Positions 33,351 to 45,429 of a DNA stretch of 64,000 bases are shown in pieces (positions within the stretch are counted from its first letter, which is position 1; every line of letters starts with the position of its first letter). The stretch is from the NCBI GenBank assembly GCA_013350335.1, contig CM023538.1, forward strand, positions 52,868,769 to 52,932,768. The letters run 5' to 3'. The DNA comes from Chimonanthus salicifolius. Taxonomy: Eukaryota; Streptophyta; Magnoliopsida; Laurales; Calycanthaceae. Made by a program: the position numbers and the translations under genes. The notes under the pieces were generated by a model. It was given only the letters and a program-made list of their open reading frames with translations. It was not told the origin of the DNA and made no database searches.

Positions 33351-34970
33351 TATGATTTAAAAAGTTGGACCAGTATCAATTCTACCTGGCCAAATCTCAT
33401 AATTTTTTTTCCAAACTTCCAAAAAACATGAAAAGAAACTATTATAAATTTTGAAAATTTGAAAAATCTAAGAATGTAAACTTAAATTAAAAGGATTCAA
33501 ATATTCAATGTACAAATGAGGATCTAAGCATATTTGCGTCCAAAAGCTATGAAAACATTGTGAAAACAAGTTGATGGATCAACAAATTTTATTATTTATT
33601 TATTTACTTATTTCTATCTTCAATACATTTTGCAATGGAGTAATATTCCCTTCAAATCAGCTAATAATATGAGTTGTTTCAACATTAGTGTCTTTTGTCC
33701 AATACATTTGCTAGTGGTGATCATCATTTAAGTCAATCTTTTTCATTAATTTGAAATTTGACTTTTATATTTAAATTTAATAAATTATTTTTAGAGACTG
33801 ATTGTTCATCTGACACTCACCATACTTAAAACCTACCACGTTTATTAGTCCATTAGAGTCTCACCACCTTGTTAACTACTTGTATAAGATCTAATTAGGC
33901 ATTGCAATGGTTTTAATTTTGGTTTAGTTAATAGATTCATTCATTTTGAGTGTTCAACTCAACTAAACTCGTTTACTAAATTATTAGTTGATCAGCCTCT
34001 TCATTGGAAACTCTCAACTAAATTCCTCTCCTTTGATTAAGAAGTTCGTGGAAATTAATCTATTTATTAGATGGATCAATGGGACTGAATATATACTCAA
34101 TTTTCGGAATCAAATCCAGTTCGAGTTGCTAAGATTTTGAATTTATCATCCAATCTATCTTTTTTTTTCTTTTATGATTAAGGTGTTCAGATCTTTTAGA
34201 GTATCTGACTAATTTTCAGAGCATTTGTAAGCATCTTTATCCACATACACCAAGTAAATCTACGAAGGACTGACCCTTTGGAATAGCGTGGGAATCCCAC
34301 TTCTTAAGACGTGTTTCCAACCATCACTCCAACTCCTTCGAGTTATCATTATAAGTTTTAATTCCAATAGCCTTGTTAAGGCAGCTATGAATTTACAGAT
34401 CGACAATTTTAATATTAAGAAATGTCGAGTTTCTCCTTTTCGCCGTTAAAAAGTTGTATTTGCTGGTATCAATATTTTGAACGTTGATCACTTTTGCCTA
34501 ATTCTAAGCATAAGAATGCATATAACAGATTCATTCTTAAAAGAAAAAGAGAAAGGAACTGCCATCGGAAGACTCTGAATTCTCTTTTCCTCTTTGAATG
34601 CTTAAGAAATGAGGAAGGAACATTGGGATCTCAGCATGACCAATTACAACAAAAGAGAAAAGACAGATACTACAGTAGACAAGAGACTACAACTAACAAA
34701 TTACCTGCTTTTTATGCACCAACCCATGAGTTTCATTTGAGTATCACATCCTCATATATATAAAAAAGCAAAAAAAAAAAAAAAATGCAACAGCCGTAGA
34801 ACTGAACGAAATAATAAGAAATAAACCAGAACTTGTCTCATTTTTCCTCTCCATTGATCCATGAAGAGGAAAAAAATAAGAGGTTAAGAGGTGATGTCTA
34901 GGTCGTGGATCTTCGTTGACCGTCGCGGTCACTGATGTTTGGGTCTAACTTGTGTAGCTCCAAGGATTGT
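33351..34970. other. Gene-free sequence 3' of the GATA gene
   Basis: No gene recognised. The 89-codon plus-strand ORF at 34494 is low complexity. The last few hundred bases probably include the 3' untranslated region of the GATA gene. Confidence 0.4.
34158..34345 (-). mobile_element. SINE-like element, second family, copy 2
   Basis: TTTATGATTAAGGTGTTCAG, TTAGAGTATCTGACTAATTTT, CATCTTTATCCACATACACC and GCGTGGGAATCCCACTTC follow the same order as at 14018-14185. Confidence 0.55.
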
Positions 34971-34975
34971 GATGA

Positions 34976-36599
34976 TCAATGATTGTGATGATCATGATGA
35001 CGATGATGATCAATTAATTGATGGTCCTCGACAACTGTGGTGTTGGAGGTGGCACGCCTTTCTTCTTTCTTATAACGGATTCCGCATGCATTGCATAGAG
35101 ACTGCAAAATTACAATGAAAAAGAAACAAAGGGATCAAAACATATAAAGGAATTTGAGTATGGTTTTATCTGTTGGAAGATGTAGACATAGTAATATGGT
35201 TCAATTTTATTTTTTGAATAATAAGTATTCTCACCTCACATTGGAAATGAGATTAATCCTATGGACACACGAAACTACTTGCAAACTTGTATAAGAGTAT
35301 AAGAGTGGCTCTACACACAAATTAGAGACTTATACTGCTTGTTGACGGCAAATTACTCTTTAAGAGAATATGAGTATATAGAATTAGGCTTAAGTTCAAA
35401 GTCGTTCAATCTATTTTATTTTATTTTTAAAATGGAAATGTCTTTTAAAGTTTCCAATCAAATTGAAATCTTCTGAATTTCTGATATGGATCTGAAAACT
35501 TTATACTAATGCACAGTGTACTTGTCAATCTGATTCTTTAATTTCAATTATATAGGATCAACATTTCATATGTATTTTGTTGGTAAAAACATTAAATTAA
35601 TTAGACATTAGATAGACAATTAATCTGCAAAAAAAAATTATTAAGTTTAAATGTAAAGGGCAATCTAATGATTGAAGGATAAATGGTTCATACGATGACG
35701 TGGACAAAAGATCAAAACTGCTAAAACTATAATATCTGTGGGCCCATGTGAGGCCATCGTATGGGTCCCATAGGATCTGATTGGTGGAACCCACTATTGG
35801 TAAGTATCCATTTGAGATTTATGGTTGTTGAGTTGACAAATGAGATTTTCCGTACAATGAGTTAGTGAAGGAGAAATGTGATTCAAACCATAGTCACAAA
35901 TACCGTTGTCATCGGAATATTTTTCAATTTTTAATTTTTTATCTAGAAATTAACAGAAAAATATTGGTAAAATATAATATTTAAAAAATAATAATTATCA
36001 ATATGGAATTTATCAGTATTTTACTAGGAATTTATTATAAATTTATTGAGATATTATCATAATATTATTATTTATCACAAATTTATAGAGAATTTAGTGC
36101 AGTGTCAATAAATCTCAAGATATTAACGACAATTGATAGATAAAACGTGATAATTTTGAAAATATTAGAGATTGTGACATTATTTCACCTTCGGGCCTTT
36201 GGGCCCATTCCTCCAAAGGGGTGTGAATGTAGTGCCACAGTTAGCGCACCACCGAGCTAGCCCAGAGTGACAATCGCCGGTGCTGGTGCCTCCTTGGCTG
36301 GTCTGGTTTGAGGTCGAAGATGACGCGTGCTTGTGCCGGAAGAAATCTCCGAAGAGGTTAGACATGTAGGTGGTGGGTCGTTTGCTTTGACGGGTGGAAG
36401 GCGGTCCTAAAGAGAGAGTGCAATCTACAGAAGAAACCAGAGGGTTCTCCAAATCAGCTCCATAGCTTGGAATTGGATTCTTATCCCTTGCTGCAAAGAA
36501 GACTGAGGAGGTGGTCACATGGCCATGAAACGGCCGGCAACTACACTGCCCCGCTCCGTTTCCATTGCAGCAGATGCTGCAACGGTACATGTCTGCCAT
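34976..36599 (-). CDS. HAN-like (GATA18/19 class): HAN-type B-GATA zinc-finger transcription factor, two exons, 178 aa
   Basis: Exon 1 36599-36189 (137 codons), GT donor at 36188; exon 2 35101-34976 after a TTTTGCAG acceptor, phase 0. The joined protein has one GATA finger CX2CX18CX2C with cysteines 118, 121, 140 and 143, around TPLWRNGP and LCNACGIRYKKEERR. The N-terminus has a Cys-rich YRCSICC..CSC stretch, and SVDCTLSLGPPSTR (58-70) closely matches the HAN signature, so the assignment is strong. HAN proteins are nuclear regulators of meristem and floral-organ boundaries; grass members suppress bract growth. That role here is inferred. The C-terminus is short, ending in a His-rich tail (residues 168-178), shorter than Arabidopsis HAN, which is near 300 aa from memory. 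The start is the first ATG in frame. Confidence 0.93.
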
Positions 36600-36725
36600 C
36601 TATTAGAGAGAGGGAGGGTGTGATGCAGATTACGAAAGGAGAAGTGGGGTTGTTTATAGATGATAAAGAGGAAGAAGAATGAGTACAAGAAAAGAGAGTA
36701 GAATGAAGAGCACACTCTATCCATC

Positions 36726-36734
36726 TATATATAA
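36726..36734 (-). promoter_or_regulatory. Probable TATA box of the GATA gene
   Basis: TTATATATA on the minus strand, about 127 bp above the start codon, with a CT-rich leader between. Confidence 0.5.
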
Positions 36735-36749
36735 GCAACCAAGAGCACT

Positions 36750-38400
36750 CTCTCAGTGTAAAATATATAAGCTAAGATATAATATATTTTTTTTAAGATA
36801 AAGATATTTAAGCATCCCACTTAAATTTTACATAAATCACATTTTATTAATCCTTAGAGCATGCATAAAACTCTTAATCTGCACACACAGGTACAAAATT
36901 AAAGAGAGTAATCTTTTTTGTATTAATAATGACATAATTCCAAAACATTGTACAAACAAGTATGAGAATTGACCATTGAAAGAACTCTAAACTAAGATTT
37001 GATAGAATTGCTAAATCTAGAAAATTGACTAATGGTTAAGATGATCGATTCATAAAGTAAAATTTTGAATTCAATTCTCTTTTAAACCATTCTATAAAAA
37101 AAATTAATTAAATCAATGTGTATAAATCGAGAGATTTATACATGACACCTTGATATCTCTATTAAAAAAAAAAATTGTTGAGATTGATACGAAGATTGGA
37201 TTGATCGAGAAAGGGAGAAGATGTCTTTTTGGATTTGTCTTGTCATGTAGCCTTAAAAGAAGCCAGTTTTCTTTGATCTCTTTGGGAGTTTTATACTTCC
37301 ATTAGATGGAGTCAAGAAATAAGAAGACACAGTCGTCCCCACATCCTGTCGGCAGAAGAGGGAAGATCCCGGGTCCACCGGTCAGCCCCTGCCAGCGCTT
37401 TGGAGCCGACAACTCTAACCTCACTTAAAATATTTATATTTTATTTTATTATCAACCTTATAGAATTAAGATATTTACGTTGAATATTCTGTAATTTTTC
37501 ACATGTAAAATTAAAAAAAAAATTACTAATTTTCAAATAGATTTCCAATATCTTATTTATAATAAAAAATTAAATAAATTTACATATTCTTTTTTCATAA
37601 TTAAAATGTCCAATCGTCTAAATAACTAATCTTTTAAGATATGTGAAAAAATTTTAATTTGCATGTATCAAATAAAGTTATGAGAAATGATCTTACTTTT
37701 TTAAGTAAATTTGTGAACATTGAGTCTTCGGAGTTATTTATATTTTATCTAATTCAATAAAATTAGTAGTTGAAAAGAAACTCTATCAAAACTATGTATC
37801 TACTTAGTTTAAATTAAATAATTTCTTGTGTTAAATTAAGATATTTTTCCATTTTCAGATTAATAATCATTAGGCTTACATCACCTCTATCATAAAACTT
37901 CATCATCGATCTCACTTTAATCAGTAAATTTATAAAATGTGATTATTTTAAATTAAAATTTTCTAAGTTCAATTAAAATATAGAACAATTTAATGAACTC
38001 TACTGGTACTTTGAATAGTCTAATAGAACCTTGTTAAAGGGATTTAATTCTTTCTTTGTGAAGGAAATGTTACACCTATGAAATTGTATTTTTTTCTTAT
38101 ATCCATATGATAAGTCACAATTAATTAGATTTTCAAGTGATAATTAAGAGAATAGTAAATGACTTACCAGTCTAAAATATTGAGGATAAGTTTAGTATTT
38201 TTATTTATCATATAGTGAGAGTTTAAAAACTATGGCATCATGCAAGAAATTTTTTATCAAGCACAAGTACTATTCACACATATTTTTCACTTATTACTAA
38301 ATTACTAAAATTGTTTAAAGGAACAATAGGGAGTGACGAAAGTTGGAATTTTAAGTGATCATCAAATGAATTTTAATGATTTATTTAATCCAAAATTAAT
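36750..38400. other. Upstream flank of the GATA gene, gene-free
   Basis: AT-rich. 36775-36910 is weakly SINE-like (T-run, then TTAATCTGCACACAC). A short GC-rich island at 37340-37425 has no ORF. No gene recognised. Confidence 0.4.
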
Positions 38401-38770
38401 ATAATTTTGCAAAGGCTTAAAATAGAGAAAATTTTTCAAAAAGTACTTAAAATAGAAAAAAAAATATATTTTATGATTATATTTGGTGAGTTGGATCAAC
38501 ATACTACACTTTTGTCATATCAAAAAATTTAAATGTGTAAAGTTTATGAAAAAATAATTAAAAATAGAAAGAGACATGTTAGGATTAGATTTAGTAGATT
38601 GGACTGATGTATCACTTCTTTTCCTATATAAAAAAATGTAAAATTCTTATAAAAATTGTTAAAAAAAAAAAAGGAATTTAAGATTGGATTTGGTAGGTTG
38701 AAAGAATTTGACTAGTCTTGACTCAAAGTATAAGAATTTTTTGTCTAAAAAATGCTTAAAACAGAAAAAG
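38400..38770. repeat. Degenerate ~115-bp tandem repeat
   Basis: Three worn units, each with GATTAGATTTGGTAGGTTGGA-like, then CTTAAAATAGAAAAA words (near 38475, 38590, 38690). Confidence 0.4.
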
Positions 38771-38929
38771 AATTTTATAAATGAACAGTAAGTTTGAATG
38801 GACCAAAGCGGGCTCATTATTTGCACATTAGTATTTTTTCCTAAATGAAGCACTAAATGATGTAATTTTGAGAATTTCTTATTTTTAAAATTTATTAAAG
38901 ACAAAATCAAAATCAATTCATTTCAACAA

Positions 38930-39250
38930 CCTAGGCTAAAATGGGTCAGATCGGGTCAATATTTATGGAACTCGACCCGAGCTATTGATCTGAAATTCTC
39001 AACGTAAATTCTAATCCGACTCAATCCGAATTCTGAATCAACCCGTATTCTGACCCGACCCGCATTCTGAACTCATTTTAGGCTAATTTTAGCCGGATTG
39101 GGTTATATCAACTTAACTTGAAAATTCCTCAACCCGAATTCCATGTGGGTTTTTTCTTTTCAACCTGATCCGATCCGCTTCCCCTACTCGTATGACCCAA
39201 TTAGCATAATTTCTCGTATCAGATCAAAATCCGACCTAAGTTTCACCCAA
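38930..39250. repeat. CCCGAC-rich dispersed repeat
   Basis: GACCCGACCCGCATTCTG, CAACCCGAATTCC and related words. Same family as 5995-6335, with which it shares the order GAACTCATTTTAG-CTAATTTTAGC. Confidence 0.6.
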
Positions 39251-39635
39251 CAACCGCCCATTGATTTTTACAATGTATCTTATTTGTTTCGCTATGGAAC
39301 AAAAAGGGGAGGATTCTAATCCCCTTCATGCTAGTATTTGCATTTGTTATTCGATCCAATCCTTTCATTCATAGACCTATTTACTCAATCACTTTTTTTG
39401 AGTATCTCCAATCAAGGAAGAAAATCAATTTTGAAAGAACTTATTGTGAGCCTCTTTCAAACATTAATCGATTTAATTTAAAAGGGAAAAACTTGCATCA
39501 ATATCTCAAGTCGAATTCACACATCGATTTGATTTACACTCCATATTTTAAGAAATATTTACCATCATAAAAGAGAAAAAAACCGAATCTTTGTCTAAGG
39601 AGGAGATAGCACTTTTCCATCTCTCTCTCAAAATT

Positions 39636-39926
39636 AAAAAATAAAAAAAAATTCAAATTAAAAAACTGCTGCTGTATAGATCCATTCCCTCGTGATTTGG
39701 GTGATGAGAAGTCATGATGAAGGGCAGCTGGGCGGGTCAGAAAGTCCAAAAGGCGTCTCGATCCAAGACCAGATCCATTCAAATGCCCAGCATCCTTGAA
39801 TCCTTGGACCGGCCCGACCTCTCTTTGCCAGAAGGAGACAAAGGTGGATTGCTGACCAAAAGTCATATCCTGCAATTGGGGTTCACCTGAATCCTTGCTC
39901 CCCTCACCCAAAGACTTACCTCCCAT
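39636..39926 (-). other. Unassigned GC-richer open frame
   Basis: From an ATG at 39926 (MGGKSLGEGSKDSGEP) the frame stays open through codons of balanced composition (FVSFWQREVGPVQGF, SRRLLDFLTRPAALHHDF) to a CAG run near 39665, then enters low-complexity AT sequence. A GGAG/GTAAGT donor-like site at about 39920 and a TTGCAG acceptor-like site near 39870 lie only about 50 bp apart, short for a plant intron. It may be one exon of an unrecognised gene or a fortuitous frame. No domain is recognised. Confidence 0.2.
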
Positions 39927-39959
39927 CCTATCATAAATGATTAGTGTATTAAAAAACAA

Positions 39960-41060
39960 ATGACGGGGTTTTCTTACAATATATAGAAATATTTTGTATT
40001 TTTTAAGAATTCTGTATTTGGACAGGAGATATTTTAACTCGACTAATCTTTGAAATATAAAATATTTTATAATTTTCTTAATACATTATGAGTATATTAA
40101 TTTTCAGTATATTATCGAAGAACTCAATATTTCATGAATTTTACATATTACCTCTTAATGTCTGATAAATTTTAACTGATTTGTTATTTTCGACTGCAAA
40201 TTAAATTTTAGATACAAATAAACTTAAAAAGGCCACTATGAAATCAAAAGGTAAAAATGATAACACTAATACACAACTGAATCACAATTCTCATAACTCA
40301 ATTTTAAATATAAATATAATCCGTCATTTTATTGAGGATATCAACTCTATCAAATTAAAAAAAGAAAAAAGAAAAAAGAAAAAAGAGAGAGAGAGAGAAA
40401 ATACGAGAGAAGGAACATCAATCCAATGCTCTCGAGAGGCACTCAACACGTACTTCTTTTTTAAATTAAATAAAGGAAAAAAGCAACGGAATAATGCAAG
40501 CACCAAAGGCAGCAAAGCCCATGGGCATTGGGTGCTTGGGTGCTGATTACTTGCATTCGATTTAGATTTTAGGGAATTCGAGAAAATAAAGAAAAAATAA
40601 ATAAAGCTGGAAAAATAAAGGATAATACTTTAAAGCGTTGGCTAGTGGTTAGGGGCAAAGAGGAAAAAAAGATATTGAAAATTTTAAATATAAAATATAT
40701 TTGAAAAAAGTGCTTGTTAAATATATATTTTTTTAAATCTAAGGTATTCAGGCCTCTTAGAGCACCTGATTAAGTCCTTAGAGTATATGCAAACCTCTTT
40801 ATCTACACACATCAGATAAAACTAGGGTTAGACAGTTAAAAATATGGTGGCAAACTGGCGAAAGACAAGGTGGCTATGGGTGTCAAATAGACCTCGTCGG
40901 GTCAAGTGCGGTTTGATTTGAATCTTATTCCGTTTGGATTTATTCTGAATTTGAATCTATTTCATTGAATGGCTTAAGTTGGTTTAGGTACATATAGCTT
41001 CTTCAACATTATCAAGTGAACTTTTTTAAGTATGAAATTCATACTTACATCTTTCCAACC
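39960..41060. other. Gene-free, AT-rich sequence
   Basis: Nothing coding recognised. A purine tract lies at 40360-40410 and a truncated second-family SINE at about 40728-40830 (TCTAAGGTATTCAGGCC, TCTTTATCTACACACATCAG). Confidence 0.4.
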
Positions 41061-41063
41061 ACT

Positions 41064-41672
41064 CAGGGGTTTAAAAAATGCCTCAACTCAGATATCGGCC
41101 GATACGGCCAATATTGGTATCGATCGATATCTCGGCCAAGATGATTCTCTCCTTTTTTTAAAAAAAAAATATATTGACTGGTTTTTTTTAATTTTATTTG
41201 AATTAAAAAATAAAAAACAAAAAAATAGAATTTTTTTTAAATCTGAAAAAATACAAAATATCGGCCAATATATTGGTCGGACCCCGCACTGATTTTGAAT
41301 TTTTTTTTAATTCGACCTATATTCAAGATATCGACCTAATTTTAGACCGGTACAATATGGTGCTATCGACGAAATATGTATTTTCAAGCTGATACATATC
41401 CTATCAACTGATATGTATCGGCCTTAAAAAAATCGATACATATCGTATCCCAGGGGTACAAATATCGGTCGATTCATATTGTATCAGCCGATATGAAACG
41501 GTTTTGGAGAGCCGGATACCGGCCGATATCATATAGGTTCGGCCGATATCAAAATATCGGTTGTTTTTTAAAAAAAATTGGAGGAGAGAGAAAAATATCG
41601 GCCGATAATGATATATCGGTCGATATATAGTATCGGCCGATATATCGGCCAATAACATTTTTTAAACCCCTG
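41064..41672. mobile_element. hAT-like non-autonomous element, CGGCCGATA family, full length
   Basis: 609 bp with perfect 17-bp inverted ends CAGGGGTTTAAAAAATG. The interior is filled with ATATCGGCCGATA-type words; TATCGGCCGATA is itself a palindrome. No convincing 8-bp target duplication is left. Related to 15581-15948. No transposase. Confidence 0.75.
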
Positions 41673-42440
41673 CTAGATCCGATATTATCACTTTAGCAAC
41701 CATCCTATTATATTTAATCAAAGTGAGGCCCACACAAGATACACAATTTTAAAGACTAAAAATAAAAATAATTTAAAATTATCATATTTTAGAGAGATTA
41801 TACAACATGAATTTGTTTCTCTAAACACTACTAAAGCAAATCTACATTAGAATGTTCAAATTTAAGAACTAAAAAAATAGTAATGTGGATGAGAGAAAAG
41901 AGACAAGTCTCTTTTGCTTTTCTAGTAATCTGGTCCAAGTGAGAAAACACTTTTGGCCCTCATATGAGACAGTATCTTAAACAAAAAAGAAGAGATTCAA
42001 ATTTGGATTTTGGAAAAAAAAATGGATGGGCTCCACATAGATTCCAAGCTTTGAATGATCCTTTCCTTGTACACAAATCCAAAAGCCAGCCAACACTTAC
42101 TAGTCACTACTTTTCTCACTAGTCACTATCCCCTTTTCCTAACCATATAAATTTATGTCGACACCTATACTAATTAGAAAACCCTAATAGGACATAATTG
42201 AATCACTAATTTGATTTAATTTTAATAATACATTAATTTATTGGGCATACTAATTTTATCAAAATAAATCAAAGAATTTTATTACCTCATTCAAATAACT
42301 AAATTTATTTTAAAAAATTATCCACTTAATTATTTAAATAAAACGAATAATCATTCATCTATTTTGTTAGTTCAAATTAGGTGAGTATATCTGTTTAATA
42401 AGATTTTTTTTAAAAAAAAATAAATGATCATATCAACAAT
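41673..42440. other. Gene-free AT-rich sequence
   Basis: No gene, RNA or clear repeat recognised. Confidence 0.4.
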
Positions 42441-42441
42441 C

Positions 42442-42596
42442 ATTTCTTTTTTTTAATTAACGTGTGGAAAACCGCAGGATACCCAGCGTAAAACCCCTAC
42501 GGATGAGCTCACTACCCCTAAGGCACACCAATATTAAGCCATGGGTTCGAACTCACAATCTCTCACTTCCTAAGACATTAGACCCCACATCATTGT
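42442..42596 (-). mobile_element. tRNA-derived SINE, copy 2
   Basis: Shares TTAACGTGTGG-AAACC, GATAC-CAGC-TAAAAC, CCTAAGGCACACCAA and GGGTTCGAAC with the SINE at 4068-4228. The complement gives a B-box GTTCGAACCC. A T-run at 42450-42459 is the tail. Confidence 0.7.
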
Positions 42597-42616
42597 CCAG
42601 TGTTGCATAATTTAAA

Positions 42617-42862
42617 ATGAGCCACAGAGAGTTTGTGACTTAATTTTGTCAGCTGAGAGTCTGTATAGTAGATCATTCAAGATTAAATGATAATATTTTT
42701 TTCTAAAATAAAAATAATACTTCCTTCTCAAAGCATCTTAAAAAAAAGCAGAAAAAAAAAAAAAAATGAGCCACGGAGAGTTTGTGACTTAATTTTGTCA
42801 GCTGACAGTCTGTACACTAGATCATTCAAGATTAAATGATAATATTTTTTTCTAAAATGAAA
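42617..42862. repeat. ~96-bp direct duplication
   Basis: Near-identical copies at 42617-42712 and 42767-42862 (GAGCCAC-GAGAGTTTGTG, TTTTGTCAGCTGA, GATCATTCAAGATTAAATG), separated by 54 bp that ends in an A-run. Few substitutions, so recent. Confidence 0.85.
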
Positions 42863-43002
42863 CAATAAATAAATATTTTAAACTTTTAGCCATGTAATAA
42901 TATAAAACAATCCAAACAAATAATTGGTATCAAAAGTCTCTTGTCAAAACTACAAATTCCATGATTTCAAGTTTAAACTTTGTCTAAGTGATTTTCAATA
43001 TT

Positions 43003-43165
43003 TTTTTATGATTAAAGTTGTTCCAACGTCTCATCAGTAAGAGATTTCTACAAATACATATGGATTCAAGGGATAAGGAGTTATCCCATAGAGAGTGGTC
43101 GAGAGGAGTTTGAACGTGAATCGAACTCAAAATCTCCCTTTATAAGAGACCCGCTCTCGATTAAA
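43003..43165 (-). mobile_element. SINE-like element, second family, copy 4
   Basis: TTTTTTATGATTAAAGTTGTTC, ACAAATACATATGGATTC, and GTGAATCGAACTCAAAATC, whose complement gives a B-box-like GAGTTCGATTC. More diverged than the other copies. Confidence 0.45.
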
Positions 43166-43284
43166 TTGATTTTCAACATTTGGATGCCTTGGTTTGACAG
43201 TAGAAGGCGTTCCCAGAGAGAGAAAGTAATGAAGAGAAGAAGAAATCAGAGCGTCCACCAAATCAATTCCAAAGTTTAGACTGT

Positions 43285-45075
43285 CAGTCCCCACGTTACC
43301 CCTTGTTACCCTCCTTTGTTAGGTGAGAGTAAAATTTTGAAAATTTATCCCTCTTATCTCATTTTTCAATACCCTTTTGGAGGTTGGTATTCACATTACC
43401 CTACCCCTCAATACCCCTTGACTTCCTCTCTTTATGAATTATATATTATAAAAATAATACAAAAAATATATTATATAATTAAAAAAATAATATATTTCAA
43501 ATAATTAGCAACTTAATTTTGTTTGAAATTTATTTTAAAAATGTGTCAATATTCTCAAAATGATGCATTTGAATGAAGGGTAAATTTTACGGGAGTTACC
43601 CTTGAATAGGAGTAACTATAAGTAGAGATAAACTGACATATTAACAATTTTATAAGAATTAACATTTTTATTAAATCTATCTAATATAAATAATAAAAAT
43701 AAAACTTTATGAAACATAATTTTCAAAATATCCTATTTTTAAGGGGGGATTCTGTCGAAATTTCGATAAGATCTCAAAACTCCAAAAAAGTTTGAGGTTT
43801 ATAATAATCTCTCTCGAAGTAATTAACAATTTATTCTGTTGGAATTTTATTTTAAAAATGTGTCAACATTTTCAACATGATGCATTTACATGAGGGGCAA
43901 ATTTTACAGGGGTTATCCTTGAGTAGGGGTAACTATAAGCAAGGGTAATCTAACATATTAACAATTTTATAAGAATTAATATTTTTTATTAAATCTATAT
44001 AATATAAAAATTAAAAATTAAATTTTATGAAACATAATTGTTAAAATGTCCTATTTTTAAAGGGTGATTCTGTCGAAATTTCGATAGGATCTTAAAACTC
44101 TAAAAGAGTTTGAAGATCTCTTTCGGAATAATTAGCAATTTATTATGCTGGAAGTTTATTTTGAAAATGTGCCAACATTTTCAACATAATGCATTTGGAT
44201 AAAGGGTAAATTTTACGGGGGTAATCTTAAATATTAACAATTTTATAAAAAATAATATTTTTTATTAAATTCATATAATAAAACAAATAAAAATAAAATC
44301 TTATTAACATAATTGTCAAAATGTCATATTTTTAATAGATGATTATGTCGAAATTTCGATAGGGTCTCAAAACTCTGAAAGAGTTTGAGGTTCATAGTAA
44401 TCTCTTTTGGAGTAATTAACAATTTATTATGTTGAAAGTTTATTTTAAAAATGTGTCAATATTTTCAACGTGATGCATTTAAATGAGGGATAAATTTTAT
44501 GAGAGTTACCCAGAGTTACTCTTGAGTAAGAGTAACTGTAAGTAGAAGTAACCTGACATATTAACAATTTTAAAAGAATTAATATTTTTATTAAATTCAT
44601 ATTAATAGAAAAATAAAAATTTATAAAAAAAAAAATTATAAATTATATTTTTTTATTAAGAGATATGTTGATGTTTTTAGTTATTTATTCGAATGTAAAA
44701 TAATAATATAAAAAAATTCTTTATTTATTTTTTTAATGTTAGAATGCAAGTGTTCATTTTAAATTTTAATTATTAAAAATAACTTATAAAAAATGGATAA
44801 TATTATTATAAATTTTATTATTAAGATTTACTTCATAAATATTATTTAATAATTTTATTTTATAAAATTTCTCAAAAAATATTAATATATTATGTTATCC
44901 TTGCTTGTAGTTAAAAAAAAAAAAAAAATTTACCCTTAAAGTAAGCTTTTACTTTACCACTGCAATTACCAAACAAGATAAGGGGTAATCCCAGTTTAAG
45001 AGTCACCGCCACTCAAAGGTGACTCCAACTCGAGATAACCCCTCTAAAATTTACTCCTCATCCAAACACAGCCTT
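43285..45075. repeat. Family A element enclosing a ~310-bp tandem array
   Basis: The left part (43290-43430) resembles 240-390; the right end at 45050-45072 is CTCCTCATCCAAACACAGCC, the same terminus as at 1549. Between them, at 43505-44640, a unit with TGATGCATTT (43561, 43878, 44188, 44471), GGGTAAATTTTACGG, ATATTAACAATTTTATAAG and CTGTCGAAATTTCGATAG is repeated about four times at 283-317 bp spacing. The rest (44640-44930) is AT-rich. No gene. Confidence 0.65.
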
Positions 45076-45224
45076 AGTTTGTGGGACCCATAATAGATGT
45101 AATATATTAAATTCACATGCAATGAAGAGAAGAAAACATTATTATCACCGTCATAGACACTAATCTTATCTTTTTGAGTTGGCCTTTTAGGCTTTACACT
45201 TCCATTCTATCCAATAAAAAATCA

Positions 45225-45415
45225 AGATATATAAACCTTAACCCCAAGGGGTTGGCCCGACAGTCAAGATACCTGCCTCATGAAGCGGAGTTTTGAATTA
45301 AATTCACGCTCAACTCTTATGGGTCACTTCTCGTAAACTTAACCAAGGTTTACACATACCCATGAGATTAGTCTCACCTCCAATGTGGAGTTAGGATATC
45401 ATATTATAAAAAGAA
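45225..45415 (+). mobile_element. Probable SINE
   Basis: CCCCAAGGGGTTGGCCCGAC, CAGTCAAGATACCTGCC, then a B-box-like GGAGTTTTGAATTAAATTC and GTCTCACCTCCAATGTGGAG. This resembles tRNA-derived plant SINE heads; target duplications were not found. Confidence 0.4.
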
Positions 45416-45429
45416 AAGATATGCAAACT

